Below are positions 25,856 through 38,579 of a stretch of 64,000 bases of DNA, in pieces; the first letter of the stretch is position 1; each line of letters opens with the position of its first letter. This DNA is from Streptomyces sp. 7-21. Its GTDB lineage: Bacteria > Actinomycetota > Actinomycetes > Streptomycetales > Streptomycetaceae. The notes under the pieces were generated by a model. That model saw only the letters and a program-made list of their open reading frames with translations. It was not told the DNA's origin and searched no databases. The DNA is taken from positions 1 to 64,000 of the forward strand of contig NZ_JAERRL010000002.1 of assembly GCF_016741785.1 (NCBI RefSeq), given 5' to 3'. The position numbers and the translations under genes are program-made.

Positions 25856-26410
25856 ATGGGTCTCGAAGAGAAACTCCCCAGTGGTTTCCTGCTGTCGACG
25901 GTCGAGCAGATGGCGGGACTGGCGCGCAAGTCGTCGGTGTTCCCCGCCACGTTCGGCCTCGCCTGCTGTGCCATCGAGATGATGACCACGGGCGCGGGCC
26001 GCTACGACCTCGCCCGCTTCGGCATGGAGGTCTTCCGGGGGTCGCCCCGGCAGGCCGACCTCATGATCGTCGCCGGGCGGGTCAGCCAGAAAATGGCGCC
26101 CGTGCTGCGCCAGGTCTATGACCAGATGGCCAATCCGAAGTGGGTCATCTCCATGGGCGTGTGCGCCTCGTCCGGCGGCATGTTCAACAACTACGCCATC
26201 GTGCAGGGCGTCGACCACATCGTGCCGGTCGACATTTACCTGCCGGGCTGCCCGCCGCGGCCGGAAATGCTCATGGACTCCATCCTCAAGCTGCACGAGA
26301 AGATCCGCGAGGAGAAGCTCGGCGTCAACCGTGAGAAGGCGGCCCGCGAGGCCGAGGAAGCGGCGATGAAGGCCCTGCCGACGATCGAGATGAAGGGGCT
26401 GCTCCGATGA
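25856..26410 (+). CDS. nuoB: NADH-quinone oxidoreductase subunit NuoB
   Basis: 184 residues. Ligands of cluster N2, the last iron-sulfur centre before quinone, are all present: the tandem Cys37-Cys38 in [10 protein letters not shown], Cys103 in [10 protein letters not shown] and Cys132 in LPGCPPRPE. The subunit sits at the quinone cavity. There is a charged C-terminal tail ([20 protein letters not shown]). The ATG follows GAGAGGCGCAGCTG, 31 bp after nuoA. Confidence 0.97.
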   Translation: MGLEEKLPSGFLLSTVEQMAGLARKSSVFPATFGLACCAIEMMTTGAGRYDLARFGMEVFRGSPRQADLMIVAGRVSQKMAPVLRQVYDQMANPKWVISMGVCASSGGMFNNYAIVQGVDHIVPVDIYLPGCPPRPEMLMDSILKLHEKIREEKLGVNREKAAREAEEAAMKALPTIEMKGLLR

Positions 26411-26480
26411 CGCGTCAGCGGCGCGGCCCGGCGGTCCGTCCGCCGGCCCCGGTCGCCAGCGGCGCGAGGAGGTGTGAGCC

Positions 26481-27206
26481 ATGACTGACCAGGTGAACGG
26501 GAACACAAGCACAGGCGGCGGCGCGGAGCCCGCCGTCCGCGGCGAAGGCGAGGTCATCGCCCGCCGCCGGGGCATGTTCGGCGCCAACAACGGCGGCGAC
26601 ACCTCGGGCTACGGCGGCCTGCGGCGCACCGTCCGCATGCCCGGCCCCAGCTCCCGCCCCTACGGCGGCTACTTCGACGAGGTCGCGGACGAACTCGAGG
26701 GCGCCCTGGAGGAACAGGGCATCGACCCTGAGGAGGCGATCGAGAAGACCGTCGTCGACCGCGGCGAGCTGACGTTCCACATCGCCCGTGCCCACCTGCC
26801 GGCCGTGGCGCGGACGCTGCGGGACGACCCGGCCCTGCGGTTCGAGCTGTGCACCGGCGTCAGCGGCGTGCACATGCCCGAGGACACCGGGCGCGAACTG
26901 CACGCGGTCTACCACCTGCGGTCGCTGACGCACTCCCGGATCATCAGGCTTGAGGTCAGCGCGCCGGACAGCGATCCGCACGTGCCCTCGCTCGTCGACG
27001 TCTACCCGACCAACGACTGGCACGAGCGCGAGACCTACGACTTCTTCGGCCTGATCTTCGACGGGCACCCCGCCCTGACGCGGATCATAATGCCGGACGA
27101 CTGGCAGGGGTTCCCGCAGCGCAAGGACTACCCGCTCGGCGGCATTCCCGTCGAGTACAAGGGCGCCCAGATTCCGGCACCCGACCAGCGGAGGTCGTAC
27201 TCCTGA
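26481..27206 (+). CDS. nuoC: NADH-quinone oxidoreductase subunit NuoC
   Basis: 241 residues, the 30-kDa subunit of the hydrophilic arm. It has an ~55-residue Gly-rich N-terminal extension compared with short NuoC proteins. The family signature is [28 protein letters not shown], shown in part (W-H/P-E-R-E-x-x-D-x-F-G), followed by [15 protein letters not shown] follows GAGGAGGTGTGAGCC. The stop overlaps the nuoD start by one base. NuoC and NuoD are separate here, not fused. Confidence 0.97.
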   Translation: MTDQVNGNTSTGGGAEPAVRGEGEVIARRRGMFGANNGGDTSGYGGLRRTVRMPGPSSRPYGGYFDEVADELEGALEEQGIDPEEAIEKTVVDRGELTFHIARAHLPAVARTLRDDPALRFELCTGVSGVHMPEDTGRELHAVYHLRSLTHSRIIRLEVSAPDSDPHVPSLVDVYPTNDWHERETYDFFGLIFDGHPALTRIIMPDDWQGFPQRKDYPLGGIPVEYKGAQIPAPDQRRSYS

Positions 27207-28558
27207 TGCCGACATCGCACACCCAGGCCCCGCCGACGGCCACCCCGCCAGCCGGAGCCAGGGAGACCACAGAAGGCACCGTCTACACCGTCACGGGCGG
27301 CGACTGGGACGAGCTCGCCCAGGCCGTCGCCTCCGGTGACGACGAGCGCATCGTCGTCAACATGGGCCCGCAGCACCCGTCCACGCACGGCGTGCTCCGG
27401 CTCATCCTGGAGATCGACGGCGAGACCGTCACCGAGGCCCGCGCCGGCATCGGCTACCTGCACACTGGCATCGAGAAGAACCTCGAGTACCGCACCTGGG
27501 CGCAGGGGCCGACGTTCGTGACCCGCATGGACTACCTGACGCCGTTCTTCAACGAGGCGGCGTACTGCCTCGGCGTGGAGAAGCTCCTCGGCATCCAGGA
27601 CGACATCCCGGACCGGGCCAACGTCATCCGCGTCATGCTGATGGAGATCAACCGCATCTCCTCCCACCTGGTGGCCATCGCCACCGGCGGCATGGAGCTG
27701 GGCTCGACGACCATCATGATCTACGGCTTCCGCGACCGGGAGCTGTGCCTGGACATCTTCGAGCTCATCACCGGCCTGCGGATGAACCACGCGTACATCC
27801 GGCCGGGCGGCCTCGCCCAGGACCTCCCGCCCGGGGCGATCGACGCGCTGCGCGAGTTCGTCGCCACCATGCGGAAGAACCTCGTCGAGTACGACAAGCT
27901 CGCCACGCACAACCCGGTCTTCAAGGCCCGCCTGAAGGACGTCGGCTACCTGGACCTGGCCGGCTGTCTCGCGCTCGGCGCCACCGGGCCGATCCTCCGC
28001 TCCGCGGGCCTGCCCCACGACCTGCGCAAGTCGGACCCGTACTGCGGCTACGAGACGTACGACTTCGAGGTCCCCACCACCGACACCTGCGACTCCTACG
28101 GCCGGTTCCTGCTGCGGCTGGAGGAGATGCGCCAGTCGCTGCGGATCGTCGAGCAGTGCATCGAGCGCCTGGAGCCCGGTCCGGTGATGGTCGCCGACAA
28201 GAAGATCGCCTGGCCCGCGCAGCTCGCGCTCGGCCCGGACGGCCTGGGCAACTCCCTGGACCACATCAAGAACATCATGGGCACCTCCATGGAGGCGCTC
28301 ATCCACCACTTCAAGCTCGTCACCGAGGGCTTCCGGGTCCCGCCAGGACAGGCGTACACCGCCGTCGAGTCGCCCAAGGGCGAACTGGGGGTCCACATGG
28401 TCAGCGACGGCGGCACCCGGCCCTACCGCGTGCACTTCCGCGACCCCTCCTTCACCAATCTCCAGTGCGTGGCGGCGATGTGCGAGGGCGGCATGGTCGC
28501 CGACGTCATCGTCGCGGTGGCGTCCCTCGACCCCGTGATGGGAGGCGTTGACCGGTGA
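27206..28558 (+). CDS. nuoD: NADH-quinone oxidoreductase subunit NuoD
   Basis: 450 residues, the 49-kDa subunit that forms most of the quinone-binding cavity. It is related to the large subunit of NiFe hydrogenases but lacks the metal-binding cysteines. Motifs: [22 protein letters not shown] (His residues at the quinone site), [16 protein letters not shown], and the C-terminal DPVMGGVDR. There is an N-terminal extension of about 45 residues. This is the only nuoD in the window; the second nuo cluster has none. Confidence 0.98.
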   Translation: MPTSHTQAPPTATPPAGARETTEGTVYTVTGGDWDELAQAVASGDDERIVVNMGPQHPSTHGVLRLILEIDGETVTEARAGIGYLHTGIEKNLEYRTWAQGPTFVTRMDYLTPFFNEAAYCLGVEKLLGIQDDIPDRANVIRVMLMEINRISSHLVAIATGGMELGSTTIMIYGFRDRELCLDIFELITGLRMNHAYIRPGGLAQDLPPGAIDALREFVATMRKNLVEYDKLATHNPVFKARLKDVGYLDLAGCLALGATGPILRSAGLPHDLRKSDPYCGYETYDFEVPTTDTCDSYGRFLLRLEEMRQSLRIVEQCIERLEPGPVMVADKKIAWPAQLALGPDGLGNSLDHIKNIMGTSMEALIHHFKLVTEGFRVPPGQAYTAVESPKGELGVHMVSDGGTRPYRVHFRDPSFTNLQCVAAMCEGGMVADVIVAVASLDPVMGGVDR

Positions 28559-29457
28559 CGGACGTGAACCTGGGCATGCCGCAGCTTCCCGCGCCCGACT
28601 ACCCGCCGGAGGTACGGGAGCGGCTCGAGGCGGACGCGAAGGAGGTGATCTCCCGCTACCCCGGCAGCCGTTCGGCGCTGCTGCCGCTGCTGCACCTGGT
28701 GCAGTCCGAGGAGGGCTACGTCTCGCGGACCGGCATCGCGTTCTGCGCCGAGATGCTCGGGCTGACGACGGCCGAGGTCACCGCGGTCGCGACGTTCTAC
28801 TCCATGTACCGCCGCAAGCCGTCCGGCGACTACCAGGTCGGCGTGTGCACGAACACGCTGTGCGCCGTGCTCGGCGGTGACGAGATCTTCGCCCAGCTGC
28901 GCGAGCACCTCGGCGTCGGCAACGGCGAGACCACCGAGGACGGCAAGATCACCCTGGAGCACATCGAGTGCAACGCCGCGTGCGACTACGCGCCGGTGGT
29001 CATGGTGAACTGGGAGTTCTTCGACAACCAGACGCCCGAGTCCGCCAAGCGGCTCGTGGACGACCTGCGGGCGGGCCGCCAGGTCGCGCCCACCCGCGGC
29101 GCCCCGCTGTGCGACTTCAAGAAGACCGCCCGCATCCTCGCCGGCTTCCCCGACGACCGCCCCGGCGCCGTCGAGGCCTCCGGCAGCGCGGGCCCGGCCT
29201 CGCTGGCCGGGCTGCGCCTGGCCAAGGGCGAGACCGAGCCCGGCCGCGTCACCGCCCGCCCCGGCGTGCCCGCGCAGCCGCCGAACGGCCAGGACGCGCC
29301 GGGCGGACAGCCGCCCGCCAGCCACCGCAGCTCGCACGACGCGCCGCTGCCCAGCTCCGCCTCGGACCCCAGCCACCCCGCCGGCCCGGTCAGCGAGGAG
29401 AAGGCCGGCGGCACCGGGGACACGACGGACGGCACCACGGAAGACAAGGGGGAGTGA
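28555..29457 (+). CDS. nuoE: NADH-quinone oxidoreductase subunit NuoE
   Basis: 300 residues, the 24-kDa subunit of the NADH-oxidising module. The 2Fe-2S cluster N1a ligands are in [12 protein letters not shown] and [10 protein letters not shown] (C-x4-C and C-x3-C). The core ends near residue 200. The last ~100 residues are a Pro/Ser/Gly/Gln-rich tail of low complexity ([18 protein letters not shown] and on), probably disordered. The GTG overlaps the nuoD stop by four bases (GTGA). Confidence 0.97.
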   Translation: MTDVNLGMPQLPAPDYPPEVRERLEADAKEVISRYPGSRSALLPLLHLVQSEEGYVSRTGIAFCAEMLGLTTAEVTAVATFYSMYRRKPSGDYQVGVCTNTLCAVLGGDEIFAQLREHLGVGNGETTEDGKITLEHIECNAACDYAPVVMVNWEFFDNQTPESAKRLVDDLRAGRQVAPTRGAPLCDFKKTARILAGFPDDRPGAVEASGSAGPASLAGLRLAKGETEPGRVTARPGVPAQPPNGQDAPGGQPPASHRSSHDAPLPSSASDPSHPAGPVSEEKAGGTGDTTDGTTEDKGE

Positions 29458-29460
29458 GAC

Positions 29461-30819
29461 GTGACCAGCGACAAGATCGCCCCCGAGAAGCTGCTGGCGC
29501 CGGTGCTCTCCGCCACCTGGGACACCGAGCGCTCCTGGACCCTTGACGTCTACCGGCGGGCCGGCGGCTACCGGGGCCTGGGCAAGGCGCTCGCCATGCC
29601 GCCGGACGACGTCATCGCCTACATCAAGGACGCCGGGCTGCGCGGCCGCGGCGGCGCCGGCTTCCCGACGGGCATGAAGTGGCAGTTCATTCCGCAGGGT
29701 GACGGCAAGCCGCACTACCTCGTCGTCAACGCCGACGAGTCCGAGCCGGGCACCTGCAAGGACATCCCGCTGCTCTTCGCCAACCCGCACGCCCTCATCG
29801 AGGGCATCATCATCGCCTGCCACGCCATCCGTTCACATCACGCGTTCATCTACCTGCGGGGCGAGGTCGTCCCGGTGCTCCGCCGCCTGCACGCGGCGGT
29901 CGCCGAGGCGTACGACGCCGGCTACCTCGGCAAGGACGCGCTCGGCCCCGGCAAGGACCTCGAACTGACGGTCCACGCGGGCGCGGGCGCGTACATCTGC
30001 GGTGAGGAGACCGCGCTGCTCGACTCCCTGGAGGGGCGGCGCGGACAGCCCAGGCTGCGTCCGCCGTTCCCCGCCGTGGCGGGCCTGTACGCCAGCCCCA
30101 CCGTGGTGAACAACGTCGAGTCCATCGCCTCGGTTCCCGCCATCATGGACCGGGGCAAGGAATGGTTCCGGTCCATGGGCAGCGAGAAGTCCCCGGGCTT
30201 CACCCTCTACTCGCTGTCGGGACACGTGGCCAACCCCGGCCAGTACGAGGCGCCGCTCGGCATCACGCTGCGCGAACTGCTCCAGCTCAGCGGCGGGATG
30301 CGGCCGGGCCACCGCCTGAAGTTCTGGACCCCCGGCGGCTCGTCCACGCCCATGCTCACCGAGGAGCACCTGGACGTGCCGCTCGACTACGAGGGCGCCA
30401 TGGGCGCCGGCTCGATGCTCGGCACCAAGGCGCTCCAGTGCTTCGACGAGACGACGTGCGTGGTCCGCGCCGTGACGCGCTGGACCGAGTTCTACGCGCA
30501 CGAGTCCTGCGGCAAGTGCACCCCGTGCCGCGAGGGCACGTACTGGCTGGTCCAGCTGCTGCGGGACATCGAAGCCGGCAAGGGCCTGCTCAGCGACATC
30601 GACAAGATCGCCGACGTCGCCGACAACATCAACGGCAAGTCGTTCTGCGCGCTCGGCGACGGCGCCGCCGCCTGCATCTCCTCGTCGCTGAAGCACTTCC
30701 GCCACGAGTACGAGCAGCACATCACCGGCCGCGGCTGCCCGTTCGACCCGGCACGCTCCACCGCCTGGGCCGACAGCAGCGGCAACGACACCACGGCTCA
30801 CCTGGAGGTGAACGCATGA
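29461..30819 (+). CDS. nuoF: NADH-quinone oxidoreductase subunit NuoF
   Basis: 452 residues, the 51-kDa subunit that binds NADH and FMN. The nucleotide-binding motif is [15 protein letters not shown]. The FMN region contains [12 protein letters not shown] and [19 protein letters not shown]. Cluster N3 ligands are in [13 protein letters not shown] and the later Cys of [10 protein letters not shown]. Electrons from NADH pass FMN to N3 here. GTG start. The stop overlaps the nuoG ATG. Confidence 0.98.
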   Translation: MTSDKIAPEKLLAPVLSATWDTERSWTLDVYRRAGGYRGLGKALAMPPDDVIAYIKDAGLRGRGGAGFPTGMKWQFIPQGDGKPHYLVVNADESEPGTCKDIPLLFANPHALIEGIIIACHAIRSHHAFIYLRGEVVPVLRRLHAAVAEAYDAGYLGKDALGPGKDLELTVHAGAGAYICGEETALLDSLEGRRGQPRLRPPFPAVAGLYASPTVVNNVESIASVPAIMDRGKEWFRSMGSEKSPGFTLYSLSGHVANPGQYEAPLGITLRELLQLSGGMRPGHRLKFWTPGGSSTPMLTEEHLDVPLDYEGAMGAGSMLGTKALQCFDETTCVVRAVTRWTEFYAHESCGKCTPCREGTYWLVQLLRDIEAGKGLLSDIDKIADVADNINGKSFCALGDGAAACISSSLKHFRHEYEQHITGRGCPFDPARSTAWADSSGNDTTAHLEVNA

Positions 30820-33356
30820 CGGTCACCACCGCATCCACCACCTCGGGTGGGCAGGCGGTGCCGCCGGAGGACCTCGTCACCCTCACCATCGACGGCATCG
30901 AGATCTCCGTGCCCAAGGGCACGCTGGTCATCCGGGCCGCCGAACAGCTCGGCATCGAGATCCCGCGCTTCTGCGACCACCCGCTGCTCGACCCCGCCGG
31001 GGCGTGCCGGCAGTGCATCGTCGAGGTCGAGGGCCAGCGCAAGCCGATGGCCTCGTGCACCATCACCTGCACCGACGGCATGGTGGTCAAGACGCAGCTG
31101 ACCTCGCCGGTCGCCAAGAAGGCGCAGCGCGGCGTGATGGAGCTGCTGCTGATCAACCACCCGCTGGACTGCCCCGTCTGCGACAAGGGCGGCGAGTGCC
31201 CGCTGCAGAACCAGGCGATGTCCACCGGCGACCCCGAGACCCGGTTCGAAGGCACCAAGCGGACCTTCGACAAGCCGGTCCCCATCTCGCCGCAGGTGCT
31301 GCTCGACCGCGAGCGGTGCGTGCTGTGTGCCCGCTGCACCCGCTTCTCCCAGCAGATCGCGGGCGACCCGATGATCGAGCTGCTGGAGCGGGGCGCGCTC
31401 CAGCAGGTCGGCACCGGCGAGGGCGACCCGTTCGAGTCGTACTTCTCGGGCAACACCATCCAGATCTGCCCGGTCGGCGCGCTGACCTCGGCCGCCTACC
31501 GGTTCCGTTCCCGCCCCTTCGACCTGGTGTCCTCGCCCAGCGTCTGCGAGCACTGCGCCGGCGGCTGCGCGACCCGCACCGACCACCGCCGCGGCAAGGT
31601 GCTGCGGCGCCTGGCCGCCGAGGACCCCGAGGTCAACGAGGAGTGGATCTGCGACAAGGGCCGCTTCGCGTTCCGCTACGCCCAGGGCGCCGACCGGCTG
31701 ACGACGCCGCTGGTGCGTTCCGCGGAGACCGGCGAACTGGAGCCCGCCAGCTGGCCGGAGGCGCTGGCCGCGGCGGCCGAGGGCCTGGCCGCCGCCCGCG
31801 ACCGCGCCGGCGCGGCCGTGCTCACCGGCGGCCGGCTGACCGTCGAGGACGCCTACGCCTACGCCAAGTTCGCCCGCGTCGCCCTGAAGACCAACGACAT
31901 CGACTTCCGCGCCCGCGCGCACAGCGCCGAGGAGGCCGCGTTCCTCGCCTCGCAGGTGGCCGGCCGCGGCATCGACCTCGACGGCAGCGGCGTGACGCAC
32001 CGCTCGCTGGAGGAGGCGCCCGCTGTCCTGCTGGTCGGCCTGGAGTCCGAGGAGGAGGCCCCCGGCGTCTTCCTGCGGCTCCGCAAGGCCTACCGCAAGC
32101 GCGGCCTGCGGGTGTTCTCCCTGGCCACGCACACCACCCGGGGCCTGGCCAAGACCGGCGGCACGCTGCTGGCCGCCGCGCCGGGCACCGAGACGTCCTG
32201 GATGTCCGCGCTGGCCGCCGGCGAGTCCGGCGACGTCAGCGCCCTGGACGAGGGCGGCCGCGAGGCCGCGCGGGCGCTGCGCGAGCCGGGCGCCGTCATC
32301 CTCGTCGGCGAGCGCCTGGCGACCGTGCCGGGCGGATACACCGCCGCCGTGGCGCTGGCGCGGGCCACCGGGGCGGCCCTGGCCTGGATCCCGCGCCGCG
32401 CCGGCGAGCGCGGCGCCCTGGAGGCGGGCGCACTGCCGGGGCTGCTGCCCGGCGGCCGCCCGGAGTCCTCGGCCCAGGCCCGCCAGGAGATCGCCGCGGC
32501 CTGGGGCCTGTCCGCCCTGCCGGAGCGGCCCGGCCGCGACACCAGCCAGATCCTCGCGGCCGCCGCCGCGGGCGAGCTGTCCGGCCTCGTGGTGGCCGGC
32601 GTCGAGGTCGCCGACCTGCCCGACCCGGCCGGGGCGCGCCGCGCCCTGGACCGGCTGGCCGCCGACGGCTTCCTGGTCAGCCTGGAGCTGCGCCCCTCCG
32701 AGGTCACCGCGCGGGCCCACGTGGTGCTGCCGGTGGCCGCCGCCCCCGAGAAGGACGGCACCTTCCTCAACTGGGAGGGCCGCGTCCGCCCGTTCACGGC
32801 GGCGATCAAGCCCGACCAGATGACGCGGCGGCACGTGCGGACCGACGCCTACGCGCTGCACCTGCTGGCCGACGCCATGGACGCGCACCTCGGCCTGCCC
32901 GACCGGCCCACGCTGCGGCGGGAGCTGGACGGCCTGGCCGAGTGGACCGGCGACCTGCCGCTCGGTCCCACCGCGACGCCCGTCGAACCGCCCCGCCCCG
33001 CCCCGGGCGAGGCCGTGCTCGCCGGTCACCGCCTGCTGCTCGACCAGGGCGTGCTCCAGGAGGGCGACGAGGCGCTGGCGGGCACCCGGCACGCCGCCTT
33101 CGCCCGGGTCTCGCCGGCCACGGCCGACGGCAGCGGCCTGGCCGACGGCGAGCCCGTGACCGTCACCGGCCCGGCCGGCACGGTGACGCTGCCGCTGCGG
33201 GTGACGCGTGAGATGCCTGACCACGTGGTGTGGCTGCCGCTGAACTCCGTGGGCGGCGGCGTTCCTTCGGACCTCGGGGCGCTTCCCGGCCAGGTCGTCC
33301 GCCTGGCGCGCGGCGCCGCGGACAGTGCTGACAGCAGCGAGGAGGTGAACGCCTGA
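30816..33356 (+). CDS. nuoG: NADH-quinone oxidoreductase subunit NuoG
   Basis: 846 residues, the largest hydrophilic subunit. The N-terminal 2Fe-2S ferredoxin-like domain (N1b) has Cys53, 64, 67 and 81. The His-Cys cluster N5 motif is [17 protein letters not shown]. Cluster N4 is built by [12 protein letters not shown] and the later ICPVG. A fourth set, CEHCAGGC followed by EEWICDKG, matches the extra N7 cluster found in some bacterial complexes. The remaining ~600 residues are molybdopterin-oxidoreductase-like. C-terminal sequence is Ala-rich and of lower conservation. Overlaps nuoF and nuoH starts by 4 and 1 bases. Confidence 0.97.
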   Translation: MTVTTASTTSGGQAVPPEDLVTLTIDGIEISVPKGTLVIRAAEQLGIEIPRFCDHPLLDPAGACRQCIVEVEGQRKPMASCTITCTDGMVVKTQLTSPVAKKAQRGVMELLLINHPLDCPVCDKGGECPLQNQAMSTGDPETRFEGTKRTFDKPVPISPQVLLDRERCVLCARCTRFSQQIAGDPMIELLERGALQQVGTGEGDPFESYFSGNTIQICPVGALTSAAYRFRSRPFDLVSSPSVCEHCAGGCATRTDHRRGKVLRRLAAEDPEVNEEWICDKGRFAFRYAQGADRLTTPLVRSAETGELEPASWPEALAAAAEGLAAARDRAGAAVLTGGRLTVEDAYAYAKFARVALKTNDIDFRARAHSAEEAAFLASQVAGRGIDLDGSGVTHRSLEEAPAVLLVGLESEEEAPGVFLRLRKAYRKRGLRVFSLATHTTRGLAKTGGTLLAAAPGTETSWMSALAAGESGDVSALDEGGREAARALREPGAVILVGERLATVPGGYTAAVALARATGAALAWIPRRAGERGALEAGALPGLLPGGRPESSAQARQEIAAAWGLSALPERPGRDTSQILAAAAAGELSGLVVAGVEVADLPDPAGARRALDRLAADGFLVSLELRPSEVTARAHVVLPVAAAPEKDGTFLNWEGRVRPFTAAIKPDQMTRRHVRTDAYALHLLADAMDAHLGLPDRPTLRRELDGLAEWTGDLPLGPTATPVEPPRPAPGEAVLAGHRLLLDQGVLQEGDEALAGTRHAAFARVSPATADGSGLADGEPVTVTGPAGTVTLPLRVTREMPDHVVWLPLNSVGGGVPSDLGALPGQVVRLARGAADSADSSEEVNA

Positions 33357-34747
33357 TGCAGCCGCTCACCACCCTGGCGCAGGAGCCCGACCTGTCGGTG
33401 TTCGGCCAGGACCCGTTCTGGCTGATCCTGCTCAAGGGAGTCTTCTGCCTGGCGTTCGTGTTGCTCACGGTGCTCATCTGCATCGTGATGGAGCGCAAGG
33501 TGCTCGGCTGGATGCAGCTGCGCATCGGGCCCAACCGCCACGGCCCCTGGGGCTTGCTCCAGTCGCTGGCCGACGGCGTGAAGCTGATGCTGAAGGAAGA
33601 CATCACCGTCAAGGGCGCCGACAAGCCGGTGTACATCCTGGCGCCGGCGCTGGCGACGATCCCGGCCCTGATGGCCGTCGCGGTGATCCCCTTCGGGCCC
33701 AAGGACGACCCGGTCAGCATCTTCGGCACCGAGACCGTCCTCCAGGCCACCGACCTGCCGGTCGCGCTGCTGTACGTGCTGGCCACCTCGGCGATCGCCG
33801 TGTACGGCACGGTCCTCGCGGGGTGGTCGTCGAACTCCACGTACCCGCTGCTCGGCGGCGTGCGGGCGACCGCGCAGATCATCTCCTATGAGGTCGCGAT
33901 GGGCCTCAGCTTCGCGGCGGTCTTCCTCTACTCCGGCTCGATGTCCACCTCGGCCATCGTGGACGCGCAGGAGGACCGGTGGTTCGTGATCCTGCTGCCG
34001 GTCTCGTTCCTCATCTATATGGTCACGATGGTCGGCGAGGCGCACCGCCCGCCGTTCGACATGCCGGAGTCCGAGGGCGACCTGGTCGGCGGGTACCTCA
34101 CCGAGTACTCGTCCATCAAGTTCGCCTTCTTCATGATGTCCGAGTACATCCACACGGTGACCGTCTCCATGCTGATGGTCACGGTCTTCCTCGGCGGCTG
34201 GCGCGCCCCGGCGCCGCTCAGCTTCTGGGAGGGCGCCAACTCCGGCTGGTGGCCGCTGCTGTGGTTCACCATCAAGATGGTCGCGGTCATCTTCTTCTTC
34301 GTGTGGATCCGCGGCGCCCTGCCGCGGGTGCGCTACGACCAGCTGATGGTGCTGGGCTGGAAGGTGCTCATCCCCATCGCCCTGGTGTGGCTGATGCTGG
34401 TCGCCGTCGTCCGGGCCATGCAGAACGAGGACTACGCGTTCCGCGACATCGTGCTCTACGTGTCGGGCGGCGTGCTGGTGCTGCTGCTGCTCTCCTTCGT
34501 CGTGGACATCTTCCGCGACCGCGCCGAGCGGCGCGCCGAGGAGGCCGCCGCCGCGGCGCCCGAGCCCGAGTTCGACCCGATGGCGGGCGGCTTCCCCGTC
34601 CCGCCGCTGCCCGGCCAGAAGCTGCCGCCGGTGCCGCGCCGGCCCTCGCGCGCCGAGCGGGCCAAGGCCGGCGCCGGAGCCGGCCAGGGCGGGCAGCAGG
34701 CAACGGCCGCACCGACCGAACCCAAGGAGGAGGGCGACGATGCCTGA
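33356..34747 (+). CDS. nuoH: NADH-quinone oxidoreductase subunit NuoH
   Basis: 463 residues with about eight to nine helices. NuoH links the quinone site to the proton-pumping arm. Conserved loops are [66 protein letters not shown] and the acidic [10 protein letters not shown]. An ~80-residue Pro/Ala-rich cytoplasmic tail follows the last helix. The stop overlaps nuoI by 8 bases. Confidence 0.98.
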   Translation: MQPLTTLAQEPDLSVFGQDPFWLILLKGVFCLAFVLLTVLICIVMERKVLGWMQLRIGPNRHGPWGLLQSLADGVKLMLKEDITVKGADKPVYILAPALATIPALMAVAVIPFGPKDDPVSIFGTETVLQATDLPVALLYVLATSAIAVYGTVLAGWSSNSTYPLLGGVRATAQIISYEVAMGLSFAAVFLYSGSMSTSAIVDAQEDRWFVILLPVSFLIYMVTMVGEAHRPPFDMPESEGDLVGGYLTEYSSIKFAFFMMSEYIHTVTVSMLMVTVFLGGWRAPAPLSFWEGANSGWWPLLWFTIKMVAVIFFFVWIRGALPRVRYDQLMVLGWKVLIPIALVWLMLVAVVRAMQNEDYAFRDIVLYVSGGVLVLLLLSFVVDIFRDRAERRAEEAAAAAPEPEFDPMAGGFPVPPLPGQKLPPVPRRPSRAERAKAGAGAGQGGQQATAAPTEPKEEGDDA

Positions 34748-35435
34748 GTTCCACAACCCGGTGGGCGGCTTCGGCGTGGTCTTCCGGGCCATGTTCAAAA
34801 AGCGGCTCACCGAGCAGTACCCGGAGGAGAAGAAGCCGACCGCGCCCCGCTTCCACGGCCGCCACCAGCTCAACCGGCACCCGGACGGCCTGGAGAAGTG
34901 CATCGGCTGCGAGCTGTGCGCGTGGGCCTGCCCCGCCGACGCCATCTACGTCGAAGGCGCGGACAACACCGAGGAGGAGCGCTACTCCCCGGGCGAGCGC
35001 TACGGCCGCGTCTACCAGATCAACTACCTGCGCTGCATCCTGTGCGGCCTGTGCGTGGAGGCGTGCCCGACCCGCGCGCTGACCATGACCAACGAGTACG
35101 AGCTGGCCGACCGCTCCCGCGAGTCGCTCATCTACACCAAGGAAGAGCTGCTCGTCGGGCTCCAGGACGGCATGGTCGCCCCGCCGCACCCGATGTACCC
35201 GGGCACGGACGAGCAGTCCTACTACCGGGGCGAGGTGACCGGCGCCGCGCCCGGCACGGTGACGCAGCAGGTGCGCACCGGCAGCGGCGAGTGGCCCAGC
35301 GGCAAGGAGCCCGTTGAGGAGACCGACGCGCTGGCGGCTGCCGCCTCGCTGCGCGACCCCGCCGGCGCGCCGCACGGGCAGAACGACGGCGGCGGCAGCC
35401 GTGGCGGAACGGCCCCTTCGGAGGTGCGGAAATGA
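34740..35435 (+). CDS. nuoI: NADH-quinone oxidoreductase subunit NuoI
   Basis: 231 residues. Two ferredoxin-type motifs bind clusters N6a and N6b: [16 protein letters not shown] and [16 protein letters not shown] (C-x2-C-x2-C-x3-C-P). The N-terminal amphipathic part ([16 protein letters not shown]) lies along the membrane. The ~70-residue C-terminal tail is Gly/Ser-rich. Start ATG has AAGGAGGAGGGCG upstream. Confidence 0.98.
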   Translation: MPEFHNPVGGFGVVFRAMFKKRLTEQYPEEKKPTAPRFHGRHQLNRHPDGLEKCIGCELCAWACPADAIYVEGADNTEEERYSPGERYGRVYQINYLRCILCGLCVEACPTRALTMTNEYELADRSRESLIYTKEELLVGLQDGMVAPPHPMYPGTDEQSYYRGEVTGAAPGTVTQQVRTGSGEWPSGKEPVEETDALAAAASLRDPAGAPHGQNDGGGSRGGTAPSEVRK

Positions 35436-36364
35436 GCGCACTGACCGCGCTCGCGGCGGAGACGTCCACGTCGACCGGTGAGGCGGCGCAGTTCTGGATC
35501 CTCGCCCCGCTGGCGGTGGCCGGCGCGCTGGGCACGGTGCTGATGCGCCGCGCGGTGCACGCCGCGCTGTGCCTGGCCGGGACGATGGTGCTGCTGGCGC
35601 TGTTCTACATGGCCAACGGGGCGTACTTCCTCGGCGTCGTGCAGATCGTCGTCTACACCGGCGCCGTGATGATGCTGTTCCTGTTCGTGCTGATGCTCGT
35701 CGGCGTCCAGGCCACCGACTCCCTGAAGGAGACGCTGAAGGGACAGCGGTGGCTGGCTGCGGGCTTCGGCCTGGGCCTGGGCATCCTGCTGATCAGCGGG
35801 ATCGGGCAGGCGTCGGTGGGCTCGTTCACCGGCCTGTCGGAGGCCAACTCCGGCGGCAACGTGCAGGGCCTGGCGAGCCTGCTGTTCACCCGCTACGTCG
35901 TGGCGTTCGAGGTGACCGGCGTGCTGCTGACCATCGCGGCGCTCGGCGCCACCCTGCTGACGCACCGCGAGCGGATCGAGCGCACCAAGTCGCAGCGTGA
36001 GCAGGCCGAGGCCCGCATCCGCGAGGGCAAGCAGATCACGCCGCTGCCCGCGCCGGGCGTGTACGCCACGCACAACGCGGTGGACCTGCCCGCCCTGCTG
36101 CCTGACGGCACGCCCGCCGAGGTCACGGTCAACCGCACGCTGCGCGCCCGCGGCCAGGTCCGCGAGGTGCACCACGAGACGGTCGGCCGGGTCGCGCGCA
36201 TCGAGCGGCGCACCGCCATCCAGCAGGGCCGCCCCCTGCCGGGCGCGCCCTCCGGCCTGCGGAACGGCGCCGCGCTCGCTCAGCTCAGCGGCGGTGACCG
36301 CGGGCGCGACGGCGAGAACGGAGAGACAAGCGACGGCAGCGGAGCCGAGGAGGCCCGTCAGTGA
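35432..36364 (+). CDS. nuoJ: NADH-quinone oxidoreductase subunit NuoJ
   Basis: 310 residues, longer than the usual 170-200. The five-helix core (residues about 20-180) has the motifs [48 protein letters not shown] (seen as consecutive helices) and a pi-bulge helix region typical of NuoJ. The ~130-residue C-terminal extension is hydrophilic and charged ([19 protein letters not shown], then a basic region), which is common in Streptomyces. ATG overlaps nuoI stop by four bases. Confidence 0.97.
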   Translation: MSALTALAAETSTSTGEAAQFWILAPLAVAGALGTVLMRRAVHAALCLAGTMVLLALFYMANGAYFLGVVQIVVYTGAVMMLFLFVLMLVGVQATDSLKETLKGQRWLAAGFGLGLGILLISGIGQASVGSFTGLSEANSGGNVQGLASLLFTRYVVAFEVTGVLLTIAALGATLLTHRERIERTKSQREQAEARIREGKQITPLPAPGVYATHNAVDLPALLPDGTPAEVTVNRTLRARGQVREVHHETVGRVARIERRTAIQQGRPLPGAPSGLRNGAALAQLSGGDRGRDGENGETSDGSGAEEARQ

Positions 36365-36660
36365 GTCCGGAGAACTACCTCTACCTGGCCGCCCTGCTGT
36401 TCACCATCGGTGCCTGCGGGGTGCTGCTGCGGCGGAACGCGATCGTGGTGTTCATGTGCATCGAGCTGATGCTGAACGCCGCCAGTCTGGCGCTGGTCGC
36501 CTTCTCCCGCATGCACGGCAATCTCGACGGTCAGATCATGGCGTTCTTCGTCATGGTGGTGGCCGCGGCAGAAGTCACGGTCGGGCTGGCGATCATCGTG
36601 TCGGTCTACCGCTCCCGGCATTCGGCTTCGGTCGACGACGCCAGCCTGATGAAGCTGTGA
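36361..36660 (+). CDS. nuoK: NADH-quinone oxidoreductase subunit NuoK
   Basis: 99 residues, three helices, standard length. Key membrane glutamates are present in [20 protein letters not shown] (helix 2) and [18 protein letters not shown] (helix 3), which take part in proton transfer. GTG start overlapping nuoJ by four bases. Confidence 0.98.
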   Translation: MSPENYLYLAALLFTIGACGVLLRRNAIVVFMCIELMLNAASLALVAFSRMHGNLDGQIMAFFVMVVAAAEVTVGLAIIVSVYRSRHSASVDDASLMKL

Positions 36661-36682
36661 AGCGGTAAGGGGATACACACCA

Positions 36683-38578
36683 GTGGAGTCACTCATCGGA
36701 CTGCTCATCGCGGCACCGCTGCTGGGCGCCGCCGTGCTGCTGATCGGCGGGCGGCGCCTGGACCGCGTGGGCCACTGGCTGGCCGTGGCCCTGGCCGCCG
36801 TCTCCCTCGTGCTCGCGCTTGCGCTATGGGCCGACCTGCTCGGCCGTGACGCGGAGGAACGCTCGCTGCACCAGCACCTGTTCAGCTGGGTGCCGGTGGC
36901 GGACTTCCAGGCGGACGTGGCGTTCCGCCTCGATCCGCTGTCCATGACGTTCGTGCTGCTGATCACCAGCGTGGGGACGCTCATCCACCTGTACTCGGTC
37001 GGCTACATGGCGCACGACGAGCGGCGGCGGCGCTTCTTCGCCTACCTGAACCTGTTCCTGGCGGCCATGCTGCTGCTGGTCCTGGCCGACAACTACCTCC
37101 TGCTGTACGTCGGCTGGGAGGGCGTCGGCCTCGCCTCGTTCCTGCTGATCGGTTTCTGGCAGCACAAGCCGAGCGCGGCGACGGCGGCGAAGAAGGCGTT
37201 CATCGTCAACCGCGTCGGCGACGTCGGCCTGGCCATCGCGATCTTCCTGATGTTCACCACGTTCGGGACGTTCGCGATGGAGCCGGTCGCGGCCAGCGTG
37301 GGCGGCGCCAGCGAGGCGACGCTGACCGGCATCGGCCTGATGCTGCTGCTGGCGGCCTGCGGCAAGTCGGCGCAGGTGCCGCTCCAGTCCTGGCTCGGCG
37401 ACGCCATGGAGGGCCCGACGCCGGTGTCGGCGCTGATCCACGCCGCGACCATGGTGACCGCGGGCGTGTACCTGATCACCCGCTCCGGCGCGGTGTTCGA
37501 CGCCGCGCCGGACGCGCAGACCGCCGTCATCGTTGTCGGCGCGGTCACGCTGCTGTTCGGTGCGATCGTCGGATGCGCGAAGGACGACATCAAGAAGGCC
37601 CTCGCCGGGTCCACGATGTCGCAGATCGGGTACATGATGCTGGCCGCCGGGCTCGGCCCGCTGGGCTACGTCTTCGCCATCATGCACCTGGTGACGCACG
37701 GCTTCTTCAAGGCCGGGCTGTTCCTCGGCGCGGGCTCCGTGATGCACGGCATGAACGACGAGGTCGACATGCGGCGCTACGGCGGCCTGCGGCGGTACAT
37801 GCCGGTCACGTTCGCCACCTTCGGCCTGGCCTACCTGGCGATCATCGGCTTCCCGTACCTGTCCGGCTTCTTCTCCAAGGACGAGATCATCTACGCCGGC
37901 TTCTCCAAGGGCGGGACCCAGGGCTGGATCCTCGGCGGCGTGATGCTGCTGGGCGCGGCGCTGACGGCGTACTACATGACGCGCATCATGCTGATGACGT
38001 TCTTCGGCGAGAAGCGGTGGCAGCCCGACGCGCAGGGCCACGAGCCGCATCCGCACGAGTCGCCGCTGACGATGACGGTGCCGATGATCCTGCTGGCGGT
38101 CGGCTCGGTCGGCGCGGGCTTCGCGTTCGACGTCAACGAGTCGTTCGTCCACTGGCTGGAGCCGGTGACGGGCCTGGAGCACGGTGACTCGCCCGTCAGC
38201 CACGGCGGGGTGTCGATCGCGGCCACGGCCGTGATGGTCATCGGCGTGGCCGGGGCCTGGCTCCAGTACGGCCGCCGCCCGGTGCCCGCCGTGGCGCCGG
38301 CGGGGCGGTTCCTCACCCGGGCCGCGCGGCGCGACCTGCTGCAGGACGACTTCAACCACGCGGCGTTCGTCCGGCCGGGCAACTACCTGACGCGCGGCCT
38401 GGTCTACGTCGACCACAAGCTCGTGGACGGCGTGGTCAACGGCACGGCGGCGGCCTTCGGCGGCCTGTCCGGGCGGCTGCGCCGCGTGCAGAACGGCTTC
38501 GCGCGCTCTTACGCGGTCTCGATGTTGGGCGGTGCGGCCGTGCTGGTCGCCGCGACGCTGCTGATGAGGGCGGTCTGA
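36683..38578 (+). CDS. nuoL: NADH-quinone oxidoreductase subunit NuoL
   Basis: 631 residues, the most distal antiporter-like proton-pumping subunit. Motifs: [18 protein letters not shown] with the functional Glu, [46 protein letters not shown] (shown in part; lysine/His channel residues nearby) and [13 protein letters not shown]. The C-terminus contains the long lateral helix region and a final helix. GTG start 22 bp after nuoK with AAGGGGATACACACCA upstream. Confidence 0.97.
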   Translation: MESLIGLLIAAPLLGAAVLLIGGRRLDRVGHWLAVALAAVSLVLALALWADLLGRDAEERSLHQHLFSWVPVADFQADVAFRLDPLSMTFVLLITSVGTLIHLYSVGYMAHDERRRRFFAYLNLFLAAMLLLVLADNYLLLYVGWEGVGLASFLLIGFWQHKPSAATAAKKAFIVNRVGDVGLAIAIFLMFTTFGTFAMEPVAASVGGASEATLTGIGLMLLLAACGKSAQVPLQSWLGDAMEGPTPVSALIHAATMVTAGVYLITRSGAVFDAAPDAQTAVIVVGAVTLLFGAIVGCAKDDIKKALAGSTMSQIGYMMLAAGLGPLGYVFAIMHLVTHGFFKAGLFLGAGSVMHGMNDEVDMRRYGGLRRYMPVTFATFGLAYLAIIGFPYLSGFFSKDEIIYAGFSKGGTQGWILGGVMLLGAALTAYYMTRIMLMTFFGEKRWQPDAQGHEPHPHESPLTMTVPMILLAVGSVGAGFAFDVNESFVHWLEPVTGLEHGDSPVSHGGVSIAATAVMVIGVAGAWLQYGRRPVPAVAPAGRFLTRAARRDLLQDDFNHAAFVRPGNYLTRGLVYVDHKLVDGVVNGTAAAFGGLSGRLRRVQNGFARSYAVSMLGGAAVLVAATLLMRAV

Positions 38579-38579
38579 T

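Noticed and set aside
30798..33224. Long open frame of about 800 codons antisense to nuoG
   Set aside because: It is a by-product of extreme GC3 in nuoG. Its composition (Gly, Arg, Ala, Val-rich, no motifs) and lack of a ribosome site mark it as non-coding.
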